A DNA stretch of 64,000 nucleotides from Lachnospiraceae bacterium (GCA_017449075.1 JAFSKG010000013.1:31912-95911); one strand, 5' to 3'; shown: positions 44,365-53,638, numbered from the stretch's first letter. Made by a program: numbers and translations. Notes: generated by a model from the sequence alone, not told the origin.

Positions 44365-44895
44365 TTATTTATCAAATATTACTTCTCCGACATACTTAAG
44401 CTGTCTCATATACTGGTCGTCATCAAGTCCAAAACCGGCTACAAATCTATTTTCAATCTCGAATCCTATATAATCTACTTTAACATCACAAACTCTTCTC
44501 GATGGCTTATCAAGTAGTGTACAAATTTTTAAACTTGCGGGCTCTCTTGTCTCAAGCATTCCTAAAAGTTTTTGCATAGTTCTTCCTGTGTCAACTATAT
44601 CTTCAACAATAAGCACATTCTTACCCTTAATTGATGAATCTATATCCTTAAGTATTTTTACATCTCCACTTGACTCCGTCTCACTTCCATAGCTTGACAC
44701 ATCCATAAAATCCATAGCAAGCTTCTCATTGTCTATCTCCCACATGAGAGAACAGAGAAATGGTATACTACCCTTAAGTATTCCTATGAGCAACAAATCT
44801 TTTCCTTTATAGTCATTGGAAATTTGCTTGCCGAGCTCTTTAACTCTTGCTTTTATTTGTTCTTCTGTGATGAGTGGTTCAATTCTTCTACTCAT
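44365..44895 (-). CDS. hpt: Hypoxanthine-guanine phosphoribosyltransferase
   Basis: A 176-residue purine salvage enzyme making IMP or GMP from the free base and PRPP. The PRPP loop is VLIVEDIVDTGRTM and the base-binding region ends in VDYIGFEIENRFVAGFGLD. It overlaps tilS by four bases, the classical tilS-hpt pair. Confidence 0.95.
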   Translation of the reverse strand: MSRRIEPLITEEQIKARVKELGKQISNDYKGKDLLLIGILKGSIPFLCSLMWEIDNEKLAMDFMDVSSYGSETESSGDVKILKDIDSSIKGKNVLIVEDIVDTGRTMQKLLGMLETREPASLKICTLLDKPSRRVCDVKVDYIGFEIENRFVAGFGLDDDQYMRQLKYVGEVIFDK

Positions 44896-45938
44896 TTCTT
44901 CTTCCTCCTGCTCATACTCACATTCTTCTTATTCTTAGTAAAAATGATCTCATTTTGTTTCTTATCTACAGTCAAGTTGTAAGGTAAATCAAGATGACCA
45001 CCTTTTTCTTTGTCGCATAATTCTATAATGTCATCAATATTTATCTTTGTAATATCTTTAAGTGTGCTAACTAAGTTATCAAAAACTAACCTTATAATAC
45101 CAGCTTTTATAATCTTATCTCTTAGCCTAAACTTTGATAGATTTAGCACTATGATTTTGTCATCCTCTTTTACGACAATTTTTTTATAAGCCTTTCTGCT
45201 TTCTGATTCAATATAGTCACTTATCTCTTTTGCCTGACGTGATAGTTCTGCTATATGAGTGCTTGCAGCGCTATTTATCTCATCGAATCTATCCAATATT
45301 TCTTTTCGTATAAAATTTCTAGTATATCTTATATCATCATTTGTAGAATCATTTACATATGGTACGTCATAGGTATCAACATATTTTTCTATCTCTGATT
45401 TCTTAATTTCAAGAAGTGGTCTAAGTATATTTCCGTTCTGCATTCTCATTCCAGTTATGCCCTTGATGCCTGTACCTCTTAACATGTTGTGTATAACTGT
45501 CTCAGCCTGATCTTTCTCATGGTGAGCTACAAGTATATATACATTACTTTTTGCATTCTTTTTGGATATCTTTTCCCAATTTCTTCTAAAGCAATCATAC
45601 CTAAGTGTTCTTGCAGCCTCTTCAACAGTGAGATTCATTTTCTTTGCATACATAACTGCATCAACTTTTTCTTCTATCAATTTGATGCCCATTGACTTAC
45701 AGTAGTCTTCTACAAACTCTAAATCTCTATCCGCTTCTTTGCCTCTTATACCATGATGCACATGTATTGCCATAAGATTATAATTAACTTCTGATTGCAG
45801 TTTATAAAATGCATCTATGAGACACATGGAATCCATTCCACCACTTAATGCTACAAGTAATATGTCATTGTCTTTTATAATTTCTGTGTCGAAAAAGTTT
45901 TTAACTATGGATTCTAATATTTTTTCTCTATAAATCAT
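44892..45938 (-). CDS. tilS: tRNA(Ile)-lysidine synthase
   Basis: A 348-residue N-type ATP pyrophosphatase that changes C34 of tRNA-Ile(CAU) to lysidine. The PP-loop is ALSGGMDSMCL, followed by VHHGIRGKEADRD and the later LVAHHEKDQAET. Shorter than the E. coli enzyme; the C-terminal domain is reduced, as in many Firmicutes. It lies between rpiB and hpt with 4-base overlaps on both sides. Confidence 0.93.
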   Translation of the reverse strand: MIYREKILESIVKNFFDTEIIKDNDILLVALSGGMDSMCLIDAFYKLQSEVNYNLMAIHVHHGIRGKEADRDLEFVEDYCKSMGIKLIEEKVDAVMYAKKMNLTVEEAARTLRYDCFRRNWEKISKKNAKSNVYILVAHHEKDQAETVIHNMLRGTGIKGITGMRMQNGNILRPLLEIKKSEIEKYVDTYDVPYVNDSTNDDIRYTRNFIRKEILDRFDEINSAASTHIAELSRQAKEISDYIESESRKAYKKIVVKEDDKIIVLNLSKFRLRDKIIKAGIIRLVFDNLVSTLKDITKINIDDIIELCDKEKGGHLDLPYNLTVDKKQNEIIFTKNKKNVSMSRRKKK

Positions 45939-46387
45939 TTCTTATAAGTACCTTCTTCAATGTCCATGATTTTTTTCACGCGATTTACATGGTGAGCTCC
46001 TTGGTACTCTGCTCCTAAAAAACTTTTTACTATTTCTTTAGCAGTTTCTATTCCAATAACTCTTTCACCAAAGCATACAACATTTGCATCATTATGTTCT
46101 CTACAAAGTCTTGCAGAATAACTTTCAGAGCAAGCACAGGCTCTTATTCCCTTCACTTTATTTGCTGCTATGCTCATACCTATACCAGTTCCACAAATTA
46201 AAACTCCAAGTGTAGCTTCTTTATTAATTATCTTTTCACATGCTGCATAAGCATAATCAGGATAGTCACATCTCTCCACCTTATCTATTCCTACATTTAT
46301 AACTTCATGTCCCAAAGATTCTATATATTCCTTTATTTGCATTTTCATGTCAACCGCAGCGTGGTCATTGCCAATTACTACTTTCAT
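45935..46387 (-). CDS. rpiB: Ribose-5-phosphate isomerase B
   Basis: A 150-residue RpiB/LacA-family isomerase of the pentose phosphate pathway. It starts MKVVIGNDHAAVDMKM and has the active-site block LICGTGIGMSIAANK and ACSESYSARLCREHNDANV. The open frame extends 11 codons further, but the ATG at 46387 matches the family and has AAGGAA upstream. First gene of rpiB-tilS-hpt. Confidence 0.93.
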   Translation of the reverse strand: MKVVIGNDHAAVDMKMQIKEYIESLGHEVINVGIDKVERCDYPDYAYAACEKIINKEATLGVLICGTGIGMSIAANKVKGIRACACSESYSARLCREHNDANVVCFGERVIGIETAKEIVKSFLGAEYQGAHHVNRVKKIMDIEEGTYKK

Positions 46388-46430
46388 ATTTGCATATTCC
46401 TTAATATATTTTATTTTCAATACAAAAAAC

Positions 46431-46462
46431 GAAAGTTTCCTAAGATACCTTATAAAACTTTC
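46431..46462 (-). terminator. Terminator-like hairpin in the rpiB leader
   Basis: Eight-base perfect arms GAAAGTTT / AAACTTTC, a small internal loop, then a second stem TAAG / CTTA with tetraloop, followed on the minus strand by GTTTTTTG. It lies about 20 bases after the expected rpiB transcription start. Confidence 0.75.
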
Positions 46463-46488
46463 TAAAATAGTCCATTCTTACTACATAT

Positions 46489-46494
46489 ATTATA
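46489..46494 (-). promoter_or_regulatory. -10 box of the rpiB-tilS-hpt promoter
   Basis: A perfect minus-strand TATAAT about 100 bases before rpiB. The -35 region at standard spacing is poor (ACAAAA), so this call rests on the -10 box and position. Confidence 0.4.
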
Positions 46495-46585
46495 TCAAAA
46501 ATGTCACCATTTTTGTATATTCAATTATTAAAAAACACTTAATTTTATACTCCTAAAATGGCTAAATTTCAACCAAATATAAAAT

Positions 46586-46634
46586 GGGCTCGTGAAACTC
46601 GCCCTTACATTGTAGGGGCGAGCTCTGCGAGCCC
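46586..46634. repeat. Composite GC-rich palindrome
   Basis: Outer arms GGGCTCG (46586-46592) and CGAGCCC (46628-46634); inner arms CTCGCCC (46598-46604) and GGGCGAG (46616-46622); centre TACATTGTA. It looks like two inverted copies of a short palindrome. It follows the ABC operon by 9 bases and may end its transcription. Far richer in GC than its flanks. Confidence 0.85.
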
Positions 46635-46642
46635 GCTCTTTT

Positions 46643-47752
46643 CTATATAACTTGTCTTCTTGCCCTCTCCGCCTGTTCTTTTTCGTCATCCACAGGATAC
46701 CACATAGGAGATACAAGCTTTATACAACATTCCTCATCCCTATCAAATCTTATTCTATGAGGTGTCTGAATTTTTACTAGCTGCTCTCCTACCGATACAA
46801 GGTACTCTATTCTATCAGTTAAAAATGTTCTCTTCTCTATATGAGTCTTAAATCCTGTTGCATCACTCTTAACCAATTCTATTTCATTTGGTCTTGTGGC
46901 TACAACCATCTCACTTGCAGCATCAGAAGGTATAGAAATATTTATAGCCTGACTCATATCATTCTTTGGATATACTTTTCCATTTTTTATAACTACATTG
47001 ATGAAAGTACTTTCTCCAAGGAAATTGTGAACGAATCTATTTACTGGTTTGTTGTAAAGATTTTCTGGTGTATCTATTTGCATAATCTTACCCATGTCAC
47101 AAACCATCATTCTGTCAGAGATTGCCATGGCTTCTGACTGATCATGAGTAACAAATATAATAGTAAAATTAAATTCTTTTTGTAATTGTTTAATTTCAAA
47201 TCTCATACTCTCACGAAGTTTTGGGTCAAGATTTGAAAGCGGCTCATCAAGTAACATTACTTTTGGATTTGTAACTATAGCACGAGCTAGAGCAATTCTT
47301 TGTTGTTGACCACCGGACAAATCTCCTGGGAATGATTTTTCAAGACCAGTGAGACTTGTATGCTTAAGTGCATCTGCAACTTTTTTATCTATATCAGTCT
47401 TATTCATCTTTTGAATCTTAAGTGGAAATGCAACATTGTCATACACATTCATATGTGGCCACACTGCAAATGCTTGGAAAACCATCCCAAGTCCTCTCTC
47501 TTCTGGTGGCACATAGAGTTTTTGTTTGCTGCTTGATACAAGTCTTCCGCAAAGTTCTATCTCACCTTCAGTTAGGTCTTCAAATCCAGCTATCATTCTA
47601 AGAGTTGTCGACTTGCCGCAACCAGATGGTCCAAGGAAAGAAAAGCATTCTCCCTCATGGACATTTAAATTAAAATTATCTACCGCAACTATATCACCAA
47701 GTTTACTATTAAATACCTTTGTGACATTTCTAAGTATTATATGATCTGCCAT
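46643..47752 (-). CDS. ABC transporter ATP-binding protein (second ATPase of the importer)
   Basis: A 369-residue ATPase of the PotA/FbpC class. Walker A GPSGCGKST, signature LSGGQQQR, Walker B VMLLDEPLSNLD and a C-terminal TOBE-like regulatory domain (about 290-360). It energises import with the fused permease encoded directly upstream. A second, different ATPase gene lies on the other side of the permease, so the complex may be a heterodimer. Substrate likely ferric iron, a phosphonate or a polyamine-like solute; not decidable here. The last residues are basic and close to a palindromic repeat. Confidence 0.88.
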   Translation of the reverse strand: MADHIILRNVTKVFNSKLGDIVAVDNFNLNVHEGECFSFLGPSGCGKSTTLRMIAGFEDLTEGEIELCGRLVSSSKQKLYVPPEERGLGMVFQAFAVWPHMNVYDNVAFPLKIQKMNKTDIDKKVADALKHTSLTGLEKSFPGDLSGGQQQRIALARAIVTNPKVMLLDEPLSNLDPKLRESMRFEIKQLQKEFNFTIIFVTHDQSEAMAISDRMMVCDMGKIMQIDTPENLYNKPVNRFVHNFLGESTFINVVIKNGKVYPKNDMSQAINISIPSDAASEMVVATRPNEIELVKSDATGFKTHIEKRTFLTDRIEYLVSVGEQLVKIQTPHRIRFDRDEECCIKLVSPMWYPVDDEKEQAERARRQVI

Positions 47753-47754
47753 GG

Positions 47755-49473
47755 CTATACTCCTTTCCTATCTTTCGTGATATGAGTGACTATTATATTT
47801 AGCACCATGATAAGTCCTATCGCTATAACTGCAAGTGCTGCAGCCTGTGGTATATATCCTGCATCACGAAGAGAGTAGATATGTACTCCCAAAGTTCTTG
47901 TATATGGTCCGTACAAAAGTATAGATGTAGTAACTTCTCTCATAGCTGGAAGGAAAATAAGGAAGAATCCAGAAACCATCGCAGGTCTTATGAGCGGAAG
48001 TGTTATGTCAGCAAGACTTTCAGAGTGCGATGCTCCGCAAGCTCTTGATGCCTCTTCAAGTGAAGATGATACCTGCATAAGTGATGCTGACGAAGTCTTC
48101 ATAGAGAATGACAAATATCTTGCTATGTATGCAACTAAGATTATCCAAAGTGTATTATAAAGTGTAATTCCAAATATTGCACCGCTCCAAGCAAGTATTA
48201 CACCTATTGATAAAACTGTACCAGGTATAGAATAAGGTAGCATAGATGTCACTTCAAGGACTGCACTGCCCTTTGGTTTTATCTTTTGAACTACATAGGC
48301 AACAAGTGTTCCAAGGAACATTGAGATAACACCTGCAGAAACTGATAAGATAAGTGAGTTTCTTATAGAGTCAATCGTTCCCTTATTTGCAAATACTCTT
48401 TGGTAATTTACAAATGAGAAGTTCTCTGGCACAAGTGGTAATCCATATGCCTTTACAAATGATATGAGAATAATCATGGCAAGTGGTACTATAACAATTA
48501 TAAATAATGTAAATATAGACAAGAGTAATAACGGAATTTTAGTCGCACGAAGTTTTATGAGTGTAGGTCTCATACTCTTACCCTTTATTATGTCGTAATT
48601 ACCTGCTGATAAAATTCTATTTTGTATAAGAAGTGCTATTGCAACAACTATAACAAGCATTACAGAAAGTGCCGCACCCTGTCTTATACCTTCAAAACTT
48701 CCACCCGAGTTATATATAACTGCATATATACGAGTTGGCAAAGTATAAATCTCTTGTCTAAATCCGAGTATTGATGGCACACCGAAATGTGCAAGTGATG
48801 ATATAAGTATAAGTAATGCTCCAGCTGAAATTGCTGGCTTCACAAGTGGCAAAGTAATTTTTCTTATAACTGTACTCTGCTTTGCACCTGCGATTCTTGC
48901 ACACTCTTCAAGAGTTGGATCCATTCTCTCAAGAGCTGATACAACTTGCATAAATACAAATGGGAAGTAATAACTTACTTCAACGAATACGATTCCCCAG
49001 ATTGAGTTTATATTTAATGGGGCCTTTTCTAAACCAAATGTTGTCATGAAAAATCTATTCAAGTATCCTGATCTATCATTTAAAAGTAGCTCCCATGCCA
49101 TAGCACCAAGAAATGGTGGGAACATATATGGTATGTTGAAAAGTGCTCTCATGACACCTTTTGCAGGTATATCAGAACGACCAAGAAGCCATGCATAAAA
49201 CACTCCGACTATAGTTCCAAAGATTGTAGCAAAGACTGCAATCTTTATAGTGTTCCACATCGCATCAAGATTTTTCTTGTCTGCAAATTGTTCAAGAATT
49301 AAATTTAAACTAAAACCATTCTTATCAAAGAAGGCATTGAATACTATCATAAAGATAGGAATGATTACCACTATAAATAGCAATATAAAACATACTATAG
49401 TAAGTATCTTATCCATGCTAAGTCGTTTCTTACCATCTATTGCCGCCATCGCATTATTATCAATAGTAAACAT
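47755..49473 (-). CDS. ABC transporter permease, fused two-domain (FbpB/ThiP-like)
   Basis: A 572-residue membrane protein made of two similar halves of about six helices each. Each half has the EAA loop that docks the ATPase: AGAKQSTVIRKITLPLVKP (about 190-210) and CGASHSESLADITLPLIRP (about 480-500). This is the layout of iron(III), thiamine and 2-aminoethylphosphonate importers. It lies between two ATPase genes with 1-2 base gaps, in one operon with the binding protein. Confidence 0.9.
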   Translation of the reverse strand: MFTIDNNAMAAIDGKKRLSMDKILTIVCFILLFIVVIIPIFMIVFNAFFDKNGFSLNLILEQFADKKNLDAMWNTIKIAVFATIFGTIVGVFYAWLLGRSDIPAKGVMRALFNIPYMFPPFLGAMAWELLLNDRSGYLNRFFMTTFGLEKAPLNINSIWGIVFVEVSYYFPFVFMQVVSALERMDPTLEECARIAGAKQSTVIRKITLPLVKPAISAGALLILISSLAHFGVPSILGFRQEIYTLPTRIYAVIYNSGGSFEGIRQGAALSVMLVIVVAIALLIQNRILSAGNYDIIKGKSMRPTLIKLRATKIPLLLLSIFTLFIIVIVPLAMIILISFVKAYGLPLVPENFSFVNYQRVFANKGTIDSIRNSLILSVSAGVISMFLGTLVAYVVQKIKPKGSAVLEVTSMLPYSIPGTVLSIGVILAWSGAIFGITLYNTLWIILVAYIARYLSFSMKTSSASLMQVSSSLEEASRACGASHSESLADITLPLIRPAMVSGFFLIFLPAMREVTTSILLYGPYTRTLGVHIYSLRDAGYIPQAAALAVIAIGLIMVLNIIVTHITKDRKGV

Positions 49474-49474
49474 A

Positions 49475-50560
49475 TTACTTGCCCTCCTTATTCATAAGTT
49501 TATTATAAAAATGAGGATTGATGAATTTGACGCCTACCATCTCACCTACATTTGCAATTCCATTATTTTTTGCATCAAGCATACTCTGCTGTAATCTAAT
49601 TTCTTTTCCATATAAGTTCAAGAAATAATTATATTCACTGCCCAAGAATATCCTACTTGTGACTTCTGCCTTTATAGGAGAACTGTTATCAAAGACTACA
49701 TCATTGAGTCTTACTAACATGTCTTTTCCATCTACATTTTCATTTCCTATATCTACACCTTCAGCAGGTATATTTGTCTCTAATTCAAAACATGGTTTGT
49801 TCTCATATACAACCATAGGGATAGCATTTGAGTTTCCGATAAATTCAAATGTAAATCTATTTACCGGATTGGTGATTATCTCTTCATCAGTTCCAACCTG
49901 ACAAATTTTTCCATCTAATTGCATAACAGCTAATCTGTCACAAAGTTCAAGTGCTGATTGCTGGTCATGAGTTATATAAAGAATAGTTGCACCGAGATTA
50001 TTTTGTATCATTCTAATCTCAAGAAGCATCTCTTCACGAAGTTTTGCATCAAGGTTTGTTATAGGTTCATCCATAACTACAACCTCAGCTCCAGTGACAA
50101 GTGCTCTCGCTATGGCAACTCTTTGTTGTTGTCCACCTGAAAGTTGACTTGGCAAATGACTCTCATATTTAGTCATATGAACTTGCTCAAGAGCATGCAT
50201 TGCTCTATCTTTTATCATTTCTTTTTTGTATTTTCTTTTCTTAAGTGGATACATGACATTTTCTAAAACTGTCATATGAGGCCACACAGCATAGTCTTGG
50301 AATACTATGCCTATCTTTCTTTTCTCTACAGGCACATTAATCCTCTTCTCAGCATCAAATAAAACTGTGTCCCCTATAGCTATTCTTCCAGTCTCTGGCC
50401 TATGAAGACCGAGTAGACATCTCACAAGTGTTGTCTTGCCACAACCAGATGGACCTACAAGACACATTATCTCGCCTTTCTTTACTTCAAGAGAAAGGTT
50501 GCTAAAGATAGTGTTCTTGCCATACTTCGCTGTGACATTTGAAAAACTAACATTTGACAT
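49475..50560 (-). CDS. ABC transporter ATP-binding protein (first ATPase of the importer)
   Basis: A 361-residue ATPase with Walker A GPSGCGKTT, signature LSGGQQQR, Walker B VVVMDEPITNLD and a C-terminal TOBE region. It is related to, but clearly distinct from, the second ATPase of the operon. It follows the binding-protein gene after a hairpin that should lower its expression relative to the binding protein. Confidence 0.88.
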   Translation of the reverse strand: MSNVSFSNVTAKYGKNTIFSNLSLEVKKGEIMCLVGPSGCGKTTLVRCLLGLHRPETGRIAIGDTVLFDAEKRINVPVEKRKIGIVFQDYAVWPHMTVLENVMYPLKKRKYKKEMIKDRAMHALEQVHMTKYESHLPSQLSGGQQQRVAIARALVTGAEVVVMDEPITNLDAKLREEMLLEIRMIQNNLGATILYITHDQQSALELCDRLAVMQLDGKICQVGTDEEIITNPVNRFTFEFIGNSNAIPMVVYENKPCFELETNIPAEGVDIGNENVDGKDMLVRLNDVVFDNSSPIKAEVTSRIFLGSEYNYFLNLYGKEIRLQQSMLDAKNNGIANVGEMVGVKFINPHFYNKLMNKEGK

Positions 50561-50576
50561 AATTCTCTCCTAATAA

Positions 50577-50605
50577 AAAAGACACGAAAAACCTTCGTGT
50601 CTTTT
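50577..50605 (-). terminator. Partial terminator between binding-protein and transporter genes
   Basis: Perfect hairpin AAAAGACACGAA / TTCGTGTCTTTT with a 5-base loop, between the binding-protein stop and the first ATPase start. Probably attenuating, since no separate promoter for the downstream genes is evident. Confidence 0.8.
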
Positions 50606-50643
50606 GAATTTAGTTATTGTATATAAATTTATTGCAATTCATT

Positions 50644-51693
50644 TTATTTTCCCCAAATTGCATTAAAATCATTTAAGTAATTTGGAGTATTGTCTGCCAA
50701 ATCATTAAAATCAACTGGCATATTGAGTGATGCTATTCTACTTGTATCGATATTCATCTTTACATCATCTCTAACTGATACAAGATTCTTAGATACTAAA
50801 ACTTCTTGTCCTTCTTTTGAAAGAATAAAGTCATATAATAATTTTCCATTGTCACCATTTGGATTATTCTTTACAAGACCTATTGGGCTAGTCATAGTAA
50901 CTACATCACTATTTGTATAGTGGAACTTAAGTGGAGAACCTTGATCCATAAGACTTGCTGATACATAGTCAAGGCAAACACCTACTTTATATGAACCATC
51001 TGCAACCTTATTGTGAGTAGCAGTTGTACCACTCTCAAGTTTTACACCATTATCACGAAGTTTTTGGAAGAAATCTTTTCCATACTTACTTGATTGCATC
51101 ATAGATGCCATCCAATACTTTGTAGTAGAAGCCTGAGTAGGGTCTGTCATAACGATTTGATCTTTCCACTTTGGATCGCATAACTCATCCCATGTCTTTG
51201 GAGCTTCGTCATCAGTGATTCCAACTCCTGGAAGTGTACACCAAGACACACCCATAGTTACAAGACGAGCTGCTGTATAGTAACCATCTTTATCAATATA
51301 TTCTTTTGCGATGTGATCTGCCTCTGGTGAAGAATAAGTTTGTAAATAACCAAGTTTCTTAAATCCTTCATAGTCAGATGGATCGCCAAGCCATATAATG
51401 TCTGCATCAATTTGTCCTGCCTGAGCCTCAGTAGTCATCTTAGTGATAACCTTTCCGCCTGAAGCAAAGTAGAAATCCATTGTTACTCCTGGATACTTCT
51501 TTTCAAATGCATCTTTCACTGCTTGAAGTTGCTCTTCTTGCATTGAAGAATAAAGCATTACTTTTCCAGAATACTTTTGCTCTGTAGATGAAGTGTCATT
51601 TTGTGCTGGTGCTGAAGTTTTGTTGCCACCACAGCCTACAAGTGTTGCAAGTACCAACATAGAAGCTACTGCTAAAGATAAAAATCTTTTCAT
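50644..51693 (-). CDS. Extracellular solute-binding lipoprotein of the ABC importer
   Basis: A 349-residue lipoprotein (lipobox TLVGC, Cys21) of the family that includes ferric iron-binding FbpA/FutA and 2-aminoethylphosphonate-binding proteins. Seen: VMLYSSMQEEQLQAVKDAF at the mature N terminus, DADIIWLGDP, and PKTWDELCDPKWKDQIVM. It captures the substrate outside the cell and delivers it to the fused permease. The conserved tyrosine pair of classical iron binders is not clear, so the ligand is left open. It has its own promoter and a hairpin just before its start. Confidence 0.88.
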   Translation of the reverse strand: MKRFLSLAVASMLVLATLVGCGGNKTSAPAQNDTSSTEQKYSGKVMLYSSMQEEQLQAVKDAFEKKYPGVTMDFYFASGGKVITKMTTEAQAGQIDADIIWLGDPSDYEGFKKLGYLQTYSSPEADHIAKEYIDKDGYYTAARLVTMGVSWCTLPGVGITDDEAPKTWDELCDPKWKDQIVMTDPTQASTTKYWMASMMQSSKYGKDFFQKLRDNGVKLESGTTATHNKVADGSYKVGVCLDYVSASLMDQGSPLKFHYTNSDVVTMTSPIGLVKNNPNGDNGKLLYDFILSKEGQEVLVSKNLVSVRDDVKMNIDTSRIASLNMPVDFNDLADNTPNYLNDFNAIWGK

Positions 51694-51702
51694 AAACTCT
51701 TC

Positions 51703-51719
51703 GCATAGTTATACTATGC
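51703..51719 (-). promoter_or_regulatory. Hairpin next to the start codon of the binding-protein gene
   Basis: Perfect arms GCATAGT / ACTATGC with a 3-base loop, ending nine bases before the ATG. It may shield or replace the ribosome binding site (only GAAGAG is present). It shares TAGTTATACTA with the repeat at 32572. Confidence 0.55.
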
Positions 51720-51762
51720 TCAACCCCCATAAATTAATTTCACTATTAAATGAAACACCACT

Positions 51763-51791
51763 ATTATACCATTATTTTGTGTACATTTCAA
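51763..51791 (-). promoter_or_regulatory. Promoter of the ABC importer operon
   Basis: Minus-strand TTGAAA and TATAAT with a 17-base spacer; the leader is about 60 bases long. Confidence 0.75.
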
Positions 51792-51862
51792 ATATATCTT
51801 ACTAACATCAAGCTAACATCTTTTACTAATCCATATTATGTTTCTTCAATGAAATAATAAAA

Positions 51863-51885
51863 AATCGCCACAATAAGTGGCGATT
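51863..51885 (-). terminator. Intrinsic terminator after rplA
   Basis: Perfect 9-base-pair stem AATCGCCAC / GTGGCGATT with a 5-base loop, followed on the minus strand by a T-rich run. It closes the rpmG-rplA unit. Confidence 0.9.
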
Positions 51886-51900
51886 AAATTATTATTTTGA

Positions 51901-52599
51901 CTATACACCGTACTTAACAGTATTGATTTTTACTCCAGGTCCCATAGTTGATGTCAGTGTTATGCTTTTAAGGTAGGTTCCCTTTAAAGACTGTGGTCTA
52001 GCTTTTACTATTGCATTCATAAGAGCATTTAAATTCTCTTCTAACTTGTCTTCACTGAAACTTGCTTTTCCAAGTGGGCAGTGAATCAAGTTTTGCTTAT
52101 CAAGTCTGTACTCAACCTTACCAGCTTTTAATTCTCCAATTATCTTTGTGACATCTGGAGTAACTGTACCTGTCTTTGGGTTTGGCATAAGACCCTTAGG
52201 TCCTAAAATCTTTGCAAGTTTACCAACAGTTCCCATCATATCTGGTGTTGCTACTACTGCATCAAAGTCAAGCCAACCTTCACTTTGAATTTTTTGTACA
52301 TACTCATCAACACCTACATAATCAGCACCTGCTGCCTTAGCCTCATCAGCCTTAGCATCTTTTGCAAATACTAATATCTTTACTTTCTTACCAGTTCCTG
52401 CTGGAAGAACTACTGATCCTCTTATCTGTTGTTCAGCATACTTTGAATCACAGCCTGTTCTAATATGAAGTTCGATTGTCTCATCAAATTTTGCTGTAGC
52501 ATTTTTCTTAACTACTGAAATTGCTTCCTTAGCCTCGTAAAGCTTCTTTGGCTCATATGCTTTTAACTTTGCTTCGTATTTCTTTGCTAACTTTTTCAT
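51901..52599 (-). CDS. rplA: 50S ribosomal protein L1
   Basis: A 232-residue protein with the L1 signature around [17 protein letters not shown] and the N-terminal [12 protein letters not shown]. It forms the L1 stalk and represses its own operon in many bacteria. An in-frame GTG lies one codon upstream; the ATG at 52599 is preferred, with GGGGAGG upstream. The unit ends here: rplJ and rplL do not follow. Confidence 0.97.
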   Translation of the reverse strand: MKKLAKKYEAKLKAYEPKKLYEAKEAISVVKKNATAKFDETIELHIRTGCDSKYAEQQIRGSVVLPAGTGKKVKILVFAKDAKADEAKAAGADYVGVDEYVQKIQSEGWLDFDAVVATPDMMGTVGKLAKILGPKGLMPNPKTGTVTPDVTKIIGELKAGKVEYRLDKQNLIHCPLGKASFSEDKLEENLNALMNAIVKARPQSLKGTYLKSITLTSTMGPGVKINTVKYGV

Positions 52600-52612
52600 C
52601 ACGACACCTCCC

Positions 52613-53038
52613 CTATTCCTCTACAGTTACGCCCATAGAACGACAAGTTCCGGCTATCATTGACATAGCAGATTCTAAGTTTGCTGCGTTTAAATCTTTC
52701 ATCTTAGTCTCAGCTATCTTTTGAAGATCTGCCTTCTTAATAGTAGCTACCTTTGTCTTATTTGGTACGCCTGAGCCAGATTTAATTTTGCAAGCCTTCT
52801 TAATAAGAACTGCTGCAGGTGGAGTCTTTGTGATAAATGTAAAACTCTTATCAGCAAAAACTGTGATTACTACAGGGATAATTACATCTCCCTCATTAGC
52901 TGTACGAGCATTAAACTCTTTTGTAAATGCAACAATGTTTACACCATGTTGACCAAGTGCTGGTCCTACCGGTGGAGCTGGTGTTGCCTTGCCAGCTGGG
53001 ATTTGAAGTTTAATATAACCTTCAATCTTCTTTGCCAT
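52613..53038 (-). CDS. rplK: 50S ribosomal protein L11
   Basis: A 141-residue protein with the L11 start [30 protein letters not shown] and the C-terminal RNA-binding end typical of the family. It is part of the GTPase-associated centre. It lies between nusG and rplA, as in most bacteria. Confidence 0.97.
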   Translation of the reverse strand: MAKKIEGYIKLQIPAGKATPAPPVGPALGQHGVNIVAFTKEFNARTANEGDVIIPVVITVFADKSFTFITKTPPAAVLIKKACKIKSGSGVPNKTKVATIKKADLQKIAETKMKDLNAANLESAMSMIAGTCRSMGVTVEE

Positions 53039-53104
53039 AATTTTCCTCCTTGGTATTGTCGGGCTTACGCCCTCCCAAATTTATTTACAAAATCATATTT
53101 GATT

Positions 53105-53638
53105 TTATATCTTCTTTATATCGGCGAAACCAATCTCAAGTTTTCTTTCGCCACCCATGAAGTCTACTCCCACAGTAACATTTCTCTTTGATTCATTTAC
53201 TGCAAGAACTTTTGCTATAGAATCTTTAAATGCGCCATTTGTTATAACTACTGTATCATCAACATTTACTTCTATAACAACTTCCTTCTTCGCCTTGCCT
53301 TGAAGTGCTTCTAACTCAGCCTTTGATATAGGTACTGGTTTGCTATCAGGTCCTACGAATCCTGTAACACCTCTTGTATTTCTTATAACATACCAAGTAT
53401 CATCAGTCATAATCATGTTTACAAGAACATAACCAGGGAAAAGTTTCTTTTCATACTTTTTCTCTTTTCCATTTTTAAGTTCTGTAACCATCTGTGTAGG
53501 AATTCTAACTTCAAAAATCAGTTCTTCCATACCACGGTTCTTTATTGACTGCTCTATATCAAGTTTAACTTTATTTTCATAACCAGAGTAAGTATGGGCA
53601 ACATACCACTCAGGTTTTCCTGATCTCTCTTCTGCCAC
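53105..53638 (-). CDS. nusG: Transcription termination/antitermination factor NusG
   Basis: A 177-residue protein with an NGN domain (WYVAHTYSGYENKVKLDIEQ, then LFPGYVLVNMIM) and a C-terminal KOW domain (DTVVITNGAFKDSIAKVLAV). It binds RNA polymerase and modulates pausing and termination. It sits in the usual secE-nusG-rplK-rplA order. Confidence 0.97.
   Translation of the reverse strand: MAEERSGKPEWYVAHTYSGYENKVKLDIEQSIKNRGMEELIFEVRIPTQMVTELKNGKEKKYEKKLFPGYVLVNMIMTDDTWYVIRNTRGVTGFVGPDSKPVPISKAELEALQGKAKKEVVIEVNVDDTVVITNGAFKDSIAKVLAVNESKRNVTVGVDFMGGERKLEIGFADIKKI

Noticed and set aside
46528-46716. 62-residue minus-strand open frame across the composite palindrome
   Set aside because: It overlaps the end of the ABC ATPase gene in another frame and reads through the palindrome; no ribosome binding site.
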